From Ditylenchus dipsaci (taxonomy: Eukaryota; Nematoda; Chromadorea; Rhabditida; Anguinidae), in NCBI GenBank assembly GCA_004194705.1, contig SADC01001304.1:1-64000 (forward strand): a stretch of DNA of 64,000 nucleotides, read 5' to 3'. The notes under the pieces were generated by a model. The model saw only the letters and a list, made by a program, of their open reading frames with translations, ran no database searches and had not been told where the DNA came from. The position numbers and the translations under genes were made by a program. Shown here one piece after another: positions 1-7,681 of this stretch; within the stretch, counting starts at the first letter, position 1; each line of letters starts with the position of its first letter.

Positions 1-183
1 TTTAATACTTATTAATTTGTTATTTTTTAGATCTACAAGCTTGTACATAATAAGTTTTAATTTTTTTAATTGTATTATTATTGCTATTAATTTTTTAAAC
101 TTTAGATGTCAAAATATGACAAGTTGGTTAATTTTTTAATTTTTATTTTTTTATCAAATCGACCGGGGAAATTCGATTTTTTT
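1..183. other. AT-rich flank left of the capsid gene
   Basis: Very AT-rich, with long T runs and no open frame that I can defend. It lies downstream of the capsid stop codon and probably belongs to the same virus-like element. No terminal inverted repeat is recognisable, so the left end of the element is probably outside the window. Confidence 0.5.
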
Positions 184-1433
184 TTACTTTTTCACGCTAA
201 CTCTAAGTCCGTCACCGTTGATTTGCACGATGTTTTCGCTTAAAATTAAGCAATAACATCGTGTGTCGACCGGTATATTTTTTGAAAATTTCGCCTTTAT
301 CGTAATATCGGTCGCGAACTTTTTATTTTTTCGTTTTGTTTCGAAACGTCGACCACAAAAAGCGGATAATACGAACAAAATAGGTCTTCATCGATAAAAT
401 TACAATCTTTCGAGGTCGAAAAATAGCTATTTTTAAAATCTTTGGCAAAATCGTATTGTAAACCCGAGTTATATTTTCCGAAATTACAGCTTATAGATTG
501 AAACGGATATCGCTCGGAATTTAGCTCGATATAAAATTTCACAAGATTACAATGATCAAAACGCGCTGCGTTATTGAAATTGTCTTCTCGGTGACTTTGA
601 AATCCGACTATAAAAAATTTAATTTTTTCGAACTTAGTACCAAGTTTCCAAGTAAAATCACTTGAAGAAACTGGTACGTTAATATCCTCGAGTTGGCGTG
701 AAATATACGGTAAACTAAAAACTTGTTTATTTTCAAACAAATTCATTAGTTTATTTTGCATTTCAAGACTCGGAACGATTTTCGGCACAACCCATACTAA
801 GTTCGAAATTGTAAATTTTGCTTCGAATTTAGTTATATCGGTCGAATATATAGTATTTTTGTTATTCGAACTTCGATTCAAAAGTAGCGAATGTTGTACC
901 CCATAAATCGACTTTTTATAACATTCCGCAAATCCGAAAATATGACCCAACGGGATACAAAACGAAAGTTTTCCATCTCTTAATTGGGTATATTTTCCGA
1001 TTTTATATTCGGTCGAACCACCGCCATCTAAAATCCATCCAAAGCGATTTTGTTTACTTAAATTAGCCGAATAAGTTAAAATTCCCTTTATTAAAGTTGC
1101 TCGACCCGGATCTTTGATATTTTCGACTTCGCTACCATTTAACTCATAAATCGCACGATCAAACAAAAACATAGGTGCATTATTTACTAAAGTTACATTG
1201 TCAGTTTCGGTAAGTTTACTATTATCCGACTTCGAAATTGTACCTTCCATGTACAAAAAACTTTTAGATGGAAGTAAATATTGGTCGGAAGTTTCGATCA
1301 TAAACTTTATACTTCCGTTTTCATCTAAATTCGAACCACTTGTCGGAAAAACACAAATTAAATTTTCTTTCTGTATCGAGTTATCAAAAACCGGGATCTC
1401 ATCGATTTTTAAAACTTTGTCAATTGCTTCCAT
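184..1433 (-). pseudogene. Polinton-type double-jelly-roll major capsid protein
   Basis: The minus-strand gene starts at an ATG (1433-1431). Its first 378 codons are open to a stop at 297, and the family-typical C-terminal end is then readable in another frame from about 378 down to 184, so there is one frame break near 320-330. What I see: an N-terminal half with the segment LFDRAIYELNGSEVE, a middle with WVVPK and LPYISRQLED, and a C-terminal end with DTRCYCLIL. These match the layout of the capsid-like proteins found beside integrase and packaging ATPase genes in arthropod and cnidarian Maverick/adintovirus-like elements, which are inferred to form double-jelly-roll capsids. The total length of about 410 residues is normal for that group. 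It is divergent from the glycoprotein gene and shares the 33-bp spacer with it. The family call rests on recalled motifs, not on a search; a structure prediction would settle it. Confidence 0.72.
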
Positions 1434-1464
1434 TTATATAGTCAAAATTTTTAACTATATAAAT
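1432..1464. promoter_or_regulatory. Mirror-image TATA module, capsid/glycoprotein divergent promoter
   Basis: Two 11-bp arms, ATTTATATAGT (1432-1442) and ACTATATAAAT (1454-1464), are exact reverse complements separated by 11 bp. The match extends one base into each ATG, so the start codons of the capsid (1433-1431) and of the glycoprotein (1463-1465) sit at the outer ends. Each arm holds a TATATA core. The same arm-spacer-arm layout occurs at 5090-5122. Its position between two divergent genes suggests a bidirectional core promoter or regulator site; this is inference. Confidence 0.6.
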
Positions 1465-3048
1465 GCAAACAATATTTATTTTTCTGTTTTTCATTTTAAA
1501 AGCGTACTCGCAAACGTTAGTATGTACGAATAGTTCACCGAAACAGTATTTTTACTTCCCGAAACTGACAAAGTGTAACTTTATACACAATAATAAAACT
1601 AGATTGAAAAATTTTGAAATTTTAAGCCGAATACCGTAGAGTATATTTCGGAAGGATTTTTATGTAAAAAATTAGTTTCCGAAGTCTCTTTGTATACCGA
1701 TATTTCAGGGTACGAACATTTGGTCGAAAACGAACTAAATAATAGAATTTTGTCGCCAAAAGAGTGCGAAGAAATGGTTAAAACTAAAAACTGTGAATTT
1801 GGAAATTTGAAAAAAGGTCAACACTCATTTCACACTACAAATAGAGCGCCGAATGAGTATCCTAATCGATTTTCGAGTATTTTCAAATCAAAAAGTATTT
1901 GAAACAAAATTGTATAATAGTCGAAACTAAAATTTTTGCGCATTATGGTCAAAATTATCCGGTAAATATCCTTGCCGACATGAAAAATTGTACCTATTTA
2001 GACGGAAAATGTCAAGTTAAACCGAATGAAGTTATGATTTGGAAACCTAATAGTGACCAAAATTGTAAATTCATATCGATCGGAACATCGAGCGGATATT
2101 TTAGCGACAATATTTGGGTCAATAACGACCTTCAAATCGCGCTAAATTTAGAAAATAAATTCAAAACTTCTTGTGGTATAGATTTGCAATATACTTCACA
2201 AGGTTATGCGCTCCGATCGCCTCGTGAAAAACGCGAAAATCAAAAAGTTTCGACTTTTCAAAATGCGGGCGAATTACAATTTTTAGAAAACAATTTCGAA
2301 AATCACCTAAAACATCTTATGAAGTCTTTTTGCCATATGTTTAACGATCACAACGAGATTCTCGAAATCTTATTGCGCCAAAATCCGAGAAGTTTTATAC
2401 AAAAAGTTTTAAAATATGAAGCGATCGACGCAAAATTCGTCAACGAAAGCGTTATAGAAGTAAAATTTTGCACCGAAATTGATAATAATTTAATCCAATT
2501 TACTGAATTAAACGATTATAAGGGGTATATTCCGGTAAAAATTCAAAAACATACCGACAAAATTTGGTATCTTCGTGATAATGTCATAATCGATGAAATT
2601 CGAGTCGAAAATGACAATATTTCGAACCCAAATATTTTAAAACTCAAAAAACTTATGACTTGAAATTAGATGAAAAACTGATTATCCGCGAGCATATTTT
2701 TGATGATAAAAAACCAATATTGAAGAAACTTTGCTCGACGAGATGAAAAAATTGTCTAAAATCGGGATCGAACTCGAAGAAATCGACCAAAATTCAGCTA
2801 TTCCGCATGAAATAATCGACGATTTAGAGAACTATTTCGAGTCGTTTTACTTAAAATATTGGCGAATTTATGTTACGATAGGGGTAACTTTAATATACAT
2901 ATTTATATTCCGTGCTCTATTTTACGTTATATCGCCACTTTTTTCAGTAAACAGTGCAAAAAAAGAGTCGAAAATTGTGTACAAAAAAACTCCAAATGGA
3001 GATGGCGAAGTTTTTATTGAACAAAAATGTGAATCCCGGTTCTTGTAA
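1463..3048 (+). pseudogene. Virus-type envelope/fusion glycoprotein, frame-broken
   Basis: The gene begins at the ATG at 1463. The first 17 or so residues (MQTIFIFLFFILKAYSQ) look like a signal peptide, followed by a cysteine-bearing start of an ectodomain that stays open to a TAG at 1637. Reading continues in a second frame (about 1645-1902, with an LSPKECEEMVKTKNC segment), in a third frame (1899-2663, ectodomain with scattered Cys and IWKP), and then in the first of these again (2731-3048). That last part has a strongly hydrophobic membrane segment (about 2875-2950) followed by a basic tail. Signal peptide, cysteine-rich ectodomain, one C-terminal membrane anchor and short tail is the layout of class III-like fusion glycoproteins of invertebrate RNA viruses and of the env-like genes carried by some Mavericks. 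Assignment to a fusogen class is inference from pattern. At least three frame breaks mean that it cannot be expressed whole as read here. Confidence 0.58.
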
Positions 3049-3169
3049 AACAAAAATCGGTGAAAAAGAAGAAAAAAGTCATTTTCTGACTTTCCATCGC
3101 TTACATCGCTAGAAATCGAGTGAAAAATAAAAAATTTAAATAAAATAATTTTGCTAATAAATGACTTTA

Positions 3170-3388
3170 GTTTTTTGATGGAAATACCCAAACTTACACC
3201 GTAAAAAATGAAAAAAAGGCTCAAAATATCGAATTAATAAAATTAGATCAAAAAGACTTATCGAATGATACCCCTGTCGAAAAAATAAAAAATACTGAAA
3301 ATCGTGTCGAGACCAATAAAAAAATTTAAAAAAATCTGTCAAAATCCAATAAGGACTTTTTAGACAAACTTAAAATTGATAAAAATTA
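3170..3388 (+). pseudogene. Lys/Asn-rich coding relic, possible glycoprotein tail
   Basis: One plus-strand frame stays open for about 50 codons (about 3177-3329), then stops at a TAA and remains readable to a second TAA near 3388. The composition is rich in Lys, Asn, Asp and Glu, and it uses the same codons as the upstream glycoprotein. It may be the displaced cytoplasmic tail of that gene, or a separate small ORF. No family is recognised. Confidence 0.25.
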
Positions 3389-3427
3389 AAAAGCTTATTA
3401 ATCTAGCTTATTTTACTTAAAAAGTAC

Positions 3428-3858
3428 CTATTTTGGTGCATTATTTTTTAATTCTTTTATATGTAACTCGATATACAAATCGATAGTTTTTATGTCGATT
3501 AGTTCATCGTTTTTATTAACTAAGCTTATAATTATTTTATTTGGACGTTTCACGACCGGGTGATATATGATATTTTTCGGTTCGATTTCGACATTCTCGA
3601 CCAATTTGAATCGAAATATCGAATCTATTTTTTTAAATTTAAGTATGAGTCATCGACCAAGTCACATTTTACGAAAACATTCTGGTTTTCAATTAAAATA
3701 TTCAAATTTTTGTCGACCTTTTTCAAATCGTCTTTGGTTTTTAAAAATCCATCGATTTTAACGACTCCGATTTCATATTTTTTTTCGAAAAAATCATAGG
3801 GAAGTGAATACTCGAATACATTCTTGTTAGATTGTAAATTTAGGGTAAAAACTGTCAT
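3428..3858 (-). pseudogene. Small virion-type protein with EIG motif, one frame break
   Basis: This minus-strand gene starts at an ATG (3858-3856). Seventy-seven codons are open to a stop near 3625, and about 65 more codons are readable in another frame down to a TAG at 3428. The N-terminus has the form 'short beta strand, FEYSLPYDFFEKKYEIGVVK', which recalls a small protein often seen between capsid and integrase genes in arthropod Maverick/adintovirus-like elements, where the segment YE(I/L)G is typical. The function in that family is not established to my knowledge; a minor virion protein is my inference. It lies between the glycoprotein and the integrase and points the same way as the integrase. 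Confidence 0.45.
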
Positions 3859-3995
3859 TTAAAGACCAAAATTTTTTCATTTATTTTTACAACTTAAACC
3901 AGCCAATTTTGACACTTGGAAATTTTTTTTATTTATTTTTTCATATTTTTTTAACTTAAACCCGCCAGTTTTGACAGCTTGAAAATTTTTCAAAA

Positions 3996-5082
3996 TCAGG
4001 TCGAAATTGTCGGGCTATAAGAAACTAATTCTTGTTCATAATATTTACCTTTCACAATCTGATTCTCGCTATTTTTAATTTGATATGTGGTCGGACTTGT
4101 GTCGAAAACCTTACTTATTGTGTATATTTGGTCGGAAAAATTCTGCTCATAGCCTTTGTCGAATGTTTTTTTATTGAGTTTTCCGCGAACTGAATCGCCG
4201 ACTTTATATCTAATTTTTTCGACCTTTTCGACTTTTTCTGGGTATAAATTCGAATAAACTAATTTTTGGTTTTCGACATTGCTCGCTTCGACAGGAGTCA
4301 TTTTTATCGAGCTATGATACGAATTATTATAGTTTTTCATTAAATCGGGCAAAGTCGAAACCCAAACATTATTGTCGTTTTCCGTCATAACTTTTTCGAT
4401 TTTTTCTTCGATAGTTCGATTAAATCGTTCGGCTATACAGCTTTTATATCACGATTGTAAGTACTGAACTTTTTTATGTTGTTTGTTTCACAAAATTCAG
4501 TAAATTTTCCCATAAATTCTTTGCCCTCGTCGACTTGAAGTTTTTCCGGTTTTCGACCACTTTTTTGAAAAATTTCTTCAAAAGCAGCGATTATACCTTC
4601 CGGTTTTTTATTTTAAGTGGAAAAGCCCAAGCGAATTTTGAAAAACAGTCGATTACCGTCAAAAAATATTTATAGCCGGAATTTTCTTTAGAATATTTTA
4701 GCAAAAAGGCTAAATCCGCTTGCCATTGTTGGTCGACAAAGTCGACATATACTCGCATTCTTTTAAAATTTTTTAAAATTGGTTTATGTTTTGTATATGT
4801 ATCTTGTTTATGTAAAAATTGGGATATTTTACTTTGTGAAATACCGGTTTTTCGACCCAAATCGTTTATACCGGAAAACCCGGTTTTTTGGTCGTAATAT
4901 GTCTTTTCGAGTAATTTTTCATCAGTTTTTTCGCTGATTGTTTTTGAACTCGAAAATTGACACTTTTTAGTGTCACAAATGACACAATTTCCATGTAACA
5001 TTTTTCGATTGTTTTTCGACATAAGTTCGACATCATTTTTACTATTCGTTTTAATTCGACATTTGACACAGTATGTAGTCAT
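3996..5082 (-). pseudogene. Maverick/Polinton DDE integrase with N-terminal zinc-finger module
   Basis: The gene starts at an ATG (5082-5080). Residues 1-45 form a Cys-rich module (CVKCR and, about 30 residues later, CVICDTKKC) like the small DUF5679-type zinc ribbon. A winged-helix-like stretch and the retroviral-type catalytic core follow. The three acidic residues are visible: Asp in QADLA near 4715, Asp in VDEGKEF near 4530 and Glu in TIEEKIEK near 4407. A C-terminal part with YNNSYHSSIKMTP, a VGDSVRGKL strand and GKYYEQELV is typical of Maverick integrases. The frame is broken near 4590 and again near 4390-4450, so the second Asp, the Glu and the C-terminal domain lie in different frames from the start. 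It would catalyse insertion of the linear element DNA into the host chromosome. It is divergent from the ATPase gene. Confidence 0.85.
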
Positions 5083-5089
5083 TGCGATT

Positions 5090-5122
5090 ATTTATATAGC
5101 AGAAAAATATCGCTATGTAAAT
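5090..5122. promoter_or_regulatory. Mirror-image TATA module, integrase/ATPase divergent promoter
   Basis: Arms ATTTATATAGC (5090-5100) and GCTATGTAAAT (5112-5122) are reverse complements at 10 of 11 positions and are separated by 11 bp. The integrase start codon lies just outside the left arm (5082), and the ATPase ATG (5121) overlaps the right arm. Size and spacing equal those of the module at 1432-1464, which supports a shared bidirectional promoter of the element. Confidence 0.58.
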
Positions 5123-5856
5123 GACCGAGATTTTGGACTTAACAATTAAAAACGCTTATAATGAGCGCAAAAACTCCGAAATCTTACCAAAATCGATTCG
5201 AGGTTGTATTATCGGTAAATCCGGTTGCGGAAAAACGAATTTATTATTCAATTTATTGCTTAATAAGTTCGGTGATTCCGATTATCTCGACTATAATAAT
5301 CTGATTATATTTTCAAAATCGCTTCATCAACCGTTATACAAAATTATGATCGAAGGTTTTCGACATAATTTGTCAAAACAACAATTTTGAATTGTATAAT
5401 ACAACAAAAATTTGTTGTCGAAAAAACGGAGAAAAACAAAAAACAGTTGAAATCAATTGTTTTAGCGACCCAAAAGATGTACCCGATCCTTCCGAAATCG
5501 ATCCGAAATTAAAAACTTTAATTATTTTTGATGACATTTTGGAAGAAAATCAAAGTAAAATCGAATCGTTTTATACCCGCGGTCGACATAATAACATCGA
5601 TTCATTTTACATATCACAAAGCTATATAAAATTACCAAAAAATACGATTCGAGAAAACGCCAACTTTTTCATTCTTTTTGATCTGAAACGATCGGATTTA
5701 AACTTTATTTACCGAGATCTATGCTCCGATTTGAGCAAACAAAAACTTTTTGATTTATGTGAAAAAAGTTGGGAAATTGATCACGGTTTCGTCACGATCG
5801 ATTTAACAAGCAAAATCAAGAACGGAAAATACCGGAAAATGCTGAAAAATTTTTAG
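5121..5856 (+). pseudogene. A32/FtsK-HerA-type packaging ATPase, one frame break
   Basis: The gene begins at ATG 5121. The first 89 codons carry a Walker A motif (IGKSGCGKTNLL, about 5211-5246) and end at a TGA at 5388. The rest (5392-5856) is in another frame and carries a Walker B motif (LIIFDD, about 5518-5535) and the segment YTRGRHNNIDSFYISQSY, which is characteristic of Maverick and NCLDV genome-packaging ATPases. The reconstructed length of about 245 residues matches Maverick homologues. The expected role is pumping the element DNA into capsids. The break lies next to a short run of T. It is divergent from the integrase and shares its 33-bp spacer. Confidence 0.85.
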
Positions 5857-5974
5857 TTTGAAAAATTTATAAAAATCGCGTTTTTAGCATTTGTATATGT
5901 GCATCTGCGTTCGTGTGCGTTTTATGCGTTTCCGCGATAAAAAATTGCAAAAACCCTCGGTTTTTACCGAAATA

Positions 5975-6020
5975 TGCCCCGAATGGGAGAGAGTAACTTC
6001 TCTATCCCATTCAGGGGTGT
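5975..6020. repeat. Short hairpin
   Basis: CCGAATGGGAGAGAG and CTCTATCCCATTCAGG flank a short loop and can pair over about 14 bp with mismatches. It lies between the ATPase gene and the tRNA-like segment. Its role is unknown. Confidence 0.4.
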
Positions 6021-6049
6021 TGGAGACTTTCGCGCATCCCGTAGGAAAG

Positions 6050-6136
6050 GTTGCAGCAACCGCCTTTGATCTGCTATAAACCTTAGAATCGGTCTATATC
6101 AGAAAGCGGAATTACAGCCACTGCGCCATCCACCCA
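6050..6136 (-). other. tRNA-derived (SINE-like) segment
   Basis: On the minus strand the sequence begins GGTGGATGGCGCAGTGG, which fits a pol III A box (TRGYNNARNGG) in the context of a tRNA 5' end. About 50 bp later GGTTGCTGCAACC forms a T-arm-like stem at the B-box position, but without a proper GGTTCRA consensus. I cannot fold a credible full tRNA cloverleaf, so I call it tRNA-derived and not a tRNA gene. Confidence 0.35.
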
Positions 6137-6140
6137 CCTA

Positions 6141-6181
6141 TCGTTTTATAGCTGAAAGATATGCTTAAAGCTATAAAACGA
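6141..6181. repeat. 13-bp perfect hairpin
   Basis: TCGTTTTATAGCT (6141-6153) and AGCTATAAAACGA (6169-6181) are exact reverse complements around a 15-base loop. It is part of a cluster of palindromes in the intergenic region of the virus-like element. Confidence 0.6.
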
Positions 6182-6247
6182 TCGGATACAGGGTATTTTC
6201 CATTTTCCGGTTACCGGGTAATCCGATGATGAAAAGATAAAAAATAC

Positions 6248-6400
6248 TTACTAGTAAAAAATACTACTATTCTTTCAACTTAGTAGTATTTTTTACTAGT
6301 AATTTAAAATACTCAGTAGTATAAAATACTACCAAGTGAAAATACTTAGTAGTCTAAAATACTACTAAGTATTTCAGACTTACTAGTATAATATACTAGT
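6248..6400. repeat. Cluster of three palindromes built on ACTAGT/TAGTAGT
   Basis: A 22-bp perfect inverted repeat (6248-6269 with 6281-6302) is followed by a second hairpin (AAATACTTAGTAGT paired with ACTACTAAGTATTT, about 6340-6373) and a third (ACTAGTATA/TATACTAGT, about 6382-6400). All use the same words. The cluster lies just past the 3' end of the DUF8207-like gene and downstream of the ATPase gene, so it sits between convergent genes. It could act as a transcription end or processing signal, a replication-related structure or a nested foldback element; the sequence alone does not decide. Confidence 0.6.
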
Positions 6401-6402
6401 CT

Positions 6403-7208
6403 AGTTTTAAACCAATATTTCGAGTAATTTTTTCGATATCTTGTTTTGAAATCGAACCATTTTTCGATAATTCGTCTAAAAGACTTAAAATTTTTTCACC
6501 CTCATTTTTATTACCCGATTTGAATAAATCGATTGAGATTTTCAAATTTTCCGATAGTGTATTCGGATCTATCGAACTTTTTACTGGGTCGAACTAACTT
6601 GTAATAATTCATTTTTTATGAATTTCCACTTATTACTCGAATCGGCATTATACCTATTCGAATTGAGGTCGAAATTTCGAAAAATTGCATTCGAATTACT
6701 CAAAATTTCAAAGTAAAATTGCTTATCATTTTCTGATATAAGCGCAAAATTCGGTGATTTTTTAACTAAAAGTTCGAGTAATCCGGCACTCGCATGGTAT
6801 AAATTTTCATCGATTTTTAAATTTTCACCTTGAATTTCGACAATCTTATTTCCGATCGAATATATGTTATTTTTCGAGTCAAATTTTATCGAATATCCGG
6901 CATTACTTCGATTTGTAAAATCTTGAAAATATGATTCGATTATGGTCGATTTATTCGAACTTTTGTCGATTTCGACATTTTTAGTCGACAATCTTATATT
7001 ACTCAATTTTTCGACTATTTCACTTTGCAATTTACTATTCGAATCGATTATCGGTTTAAAAAGTTCGACTCGATTCTCATAATTTTCAATAACCAAGTTT
7101 TCAGATTCGTCAAATCTGTTTTTTTAATTTTTTTCGAAGTTTCAAATTTTCTTCGACTAATTCATTACGTTTTTTCGCATCGTAAATTTCAACGAATTCT
7201 ATACTCAT
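6403..7208 (-). pseudogene. DUF8207-like Maverick protein, two frame breaks
   Basis: The gene starts at an ATG (7208-7206) with about 32 residues of charged, probably coiled-coil sequence (NELVEENLKLRKKLKK). The frame then breaks near 7115, continues open for 171 residues to a stop at 6581, and a C-terminal Lys/Asp-rich helix is readable in another frame to about 6403. The core has the order YSIKFDSKNN, NKIVEIQGENL, YHASAGLLELL, DKQFYFEIL and KWKFIKNEL. This matches my recollection of the DUF8207 proteins that accompany integrase and polymerase genes in arthropod Maverick-like elements. Its function is unknown in the family. The break positions lie in AT-rich homopolymers. Confidence 0.6.
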
Positions 7209-7318
7209 TTAAAAATGAAAATTTTTTATTGAAAAATTTTTAAAAAATTTTGAAATTTTTTTTTCAAATTTCTATGGAAATTTTTCACCATATAAATTAT
7301 CCAAAATAAAAATAAAAA

Positions 7319-7573
7319 ATGAATTGTCTTGAAAAACTTTCACGAGATAATTTAAGATCCCAAGTTTCGAAATTAAAAATAAAAAAATGTACCGAGGTAA
7401 AAAAGTTGACAAAGTCACAACTTATCGAAATTTTACAAAATTCGAATCAAAATGTCGAATTACCCGAGACTTCGAAATTAAAAATTAAAAAAGTCGAACC
7501 CGAAATTGTATTAAGCGAAATTTTCCCGTTTAAAAAATCTATTTTGAATCGTACAAAGAATTTAAAAAAGTAA
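7319..7573 (+). CDS. SAP-like N-terminal ORF upstream of the polymerase
   Basis: The ORF starts at ATG 7319, with TATAAAT 22 bp upstream (7291-7297). Residues 1-35 (LSRDNLRSQVSKLK...KLTKSQLIEIL) look like a SAP/Rho-N helix-turn-helix DNA-binding module. The rest is rich in Lys and Glu. It runs to a TAA at 7571, after which a further 26 codons are readable in another frame to about 7650. It may be a separate DNA-binding protein or the N-terminal part of the polymerase gene that follows 30-110 bp later on the same strand. Confidence 0.5.
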   Translation: MNCLEKLSRDNLRSQVSKLKIKKCTEVKKLTKSQLIEILQNSNQNVELPETSKLKIKKVEPEIVLSEIFPFKKSILNRTKNLKK

Positions 7574-7681
7574 CCCGCGAAATTGTATTTGATAATGAAC
7601 AGCAAATTAAAGATTTGGACAAATTTTTGAATAAATTGAAAATCAAGTGATTTCAAATATTCGAAAAAATGTAAAATCGGA

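Noticed and set aside
3154..3342. Minus-strand ORFs opposite the glycoprotein tail
   Set aside because: Shadow frames of the AT-rich plus-strand coding relic; Phe-rich composition without any motif.
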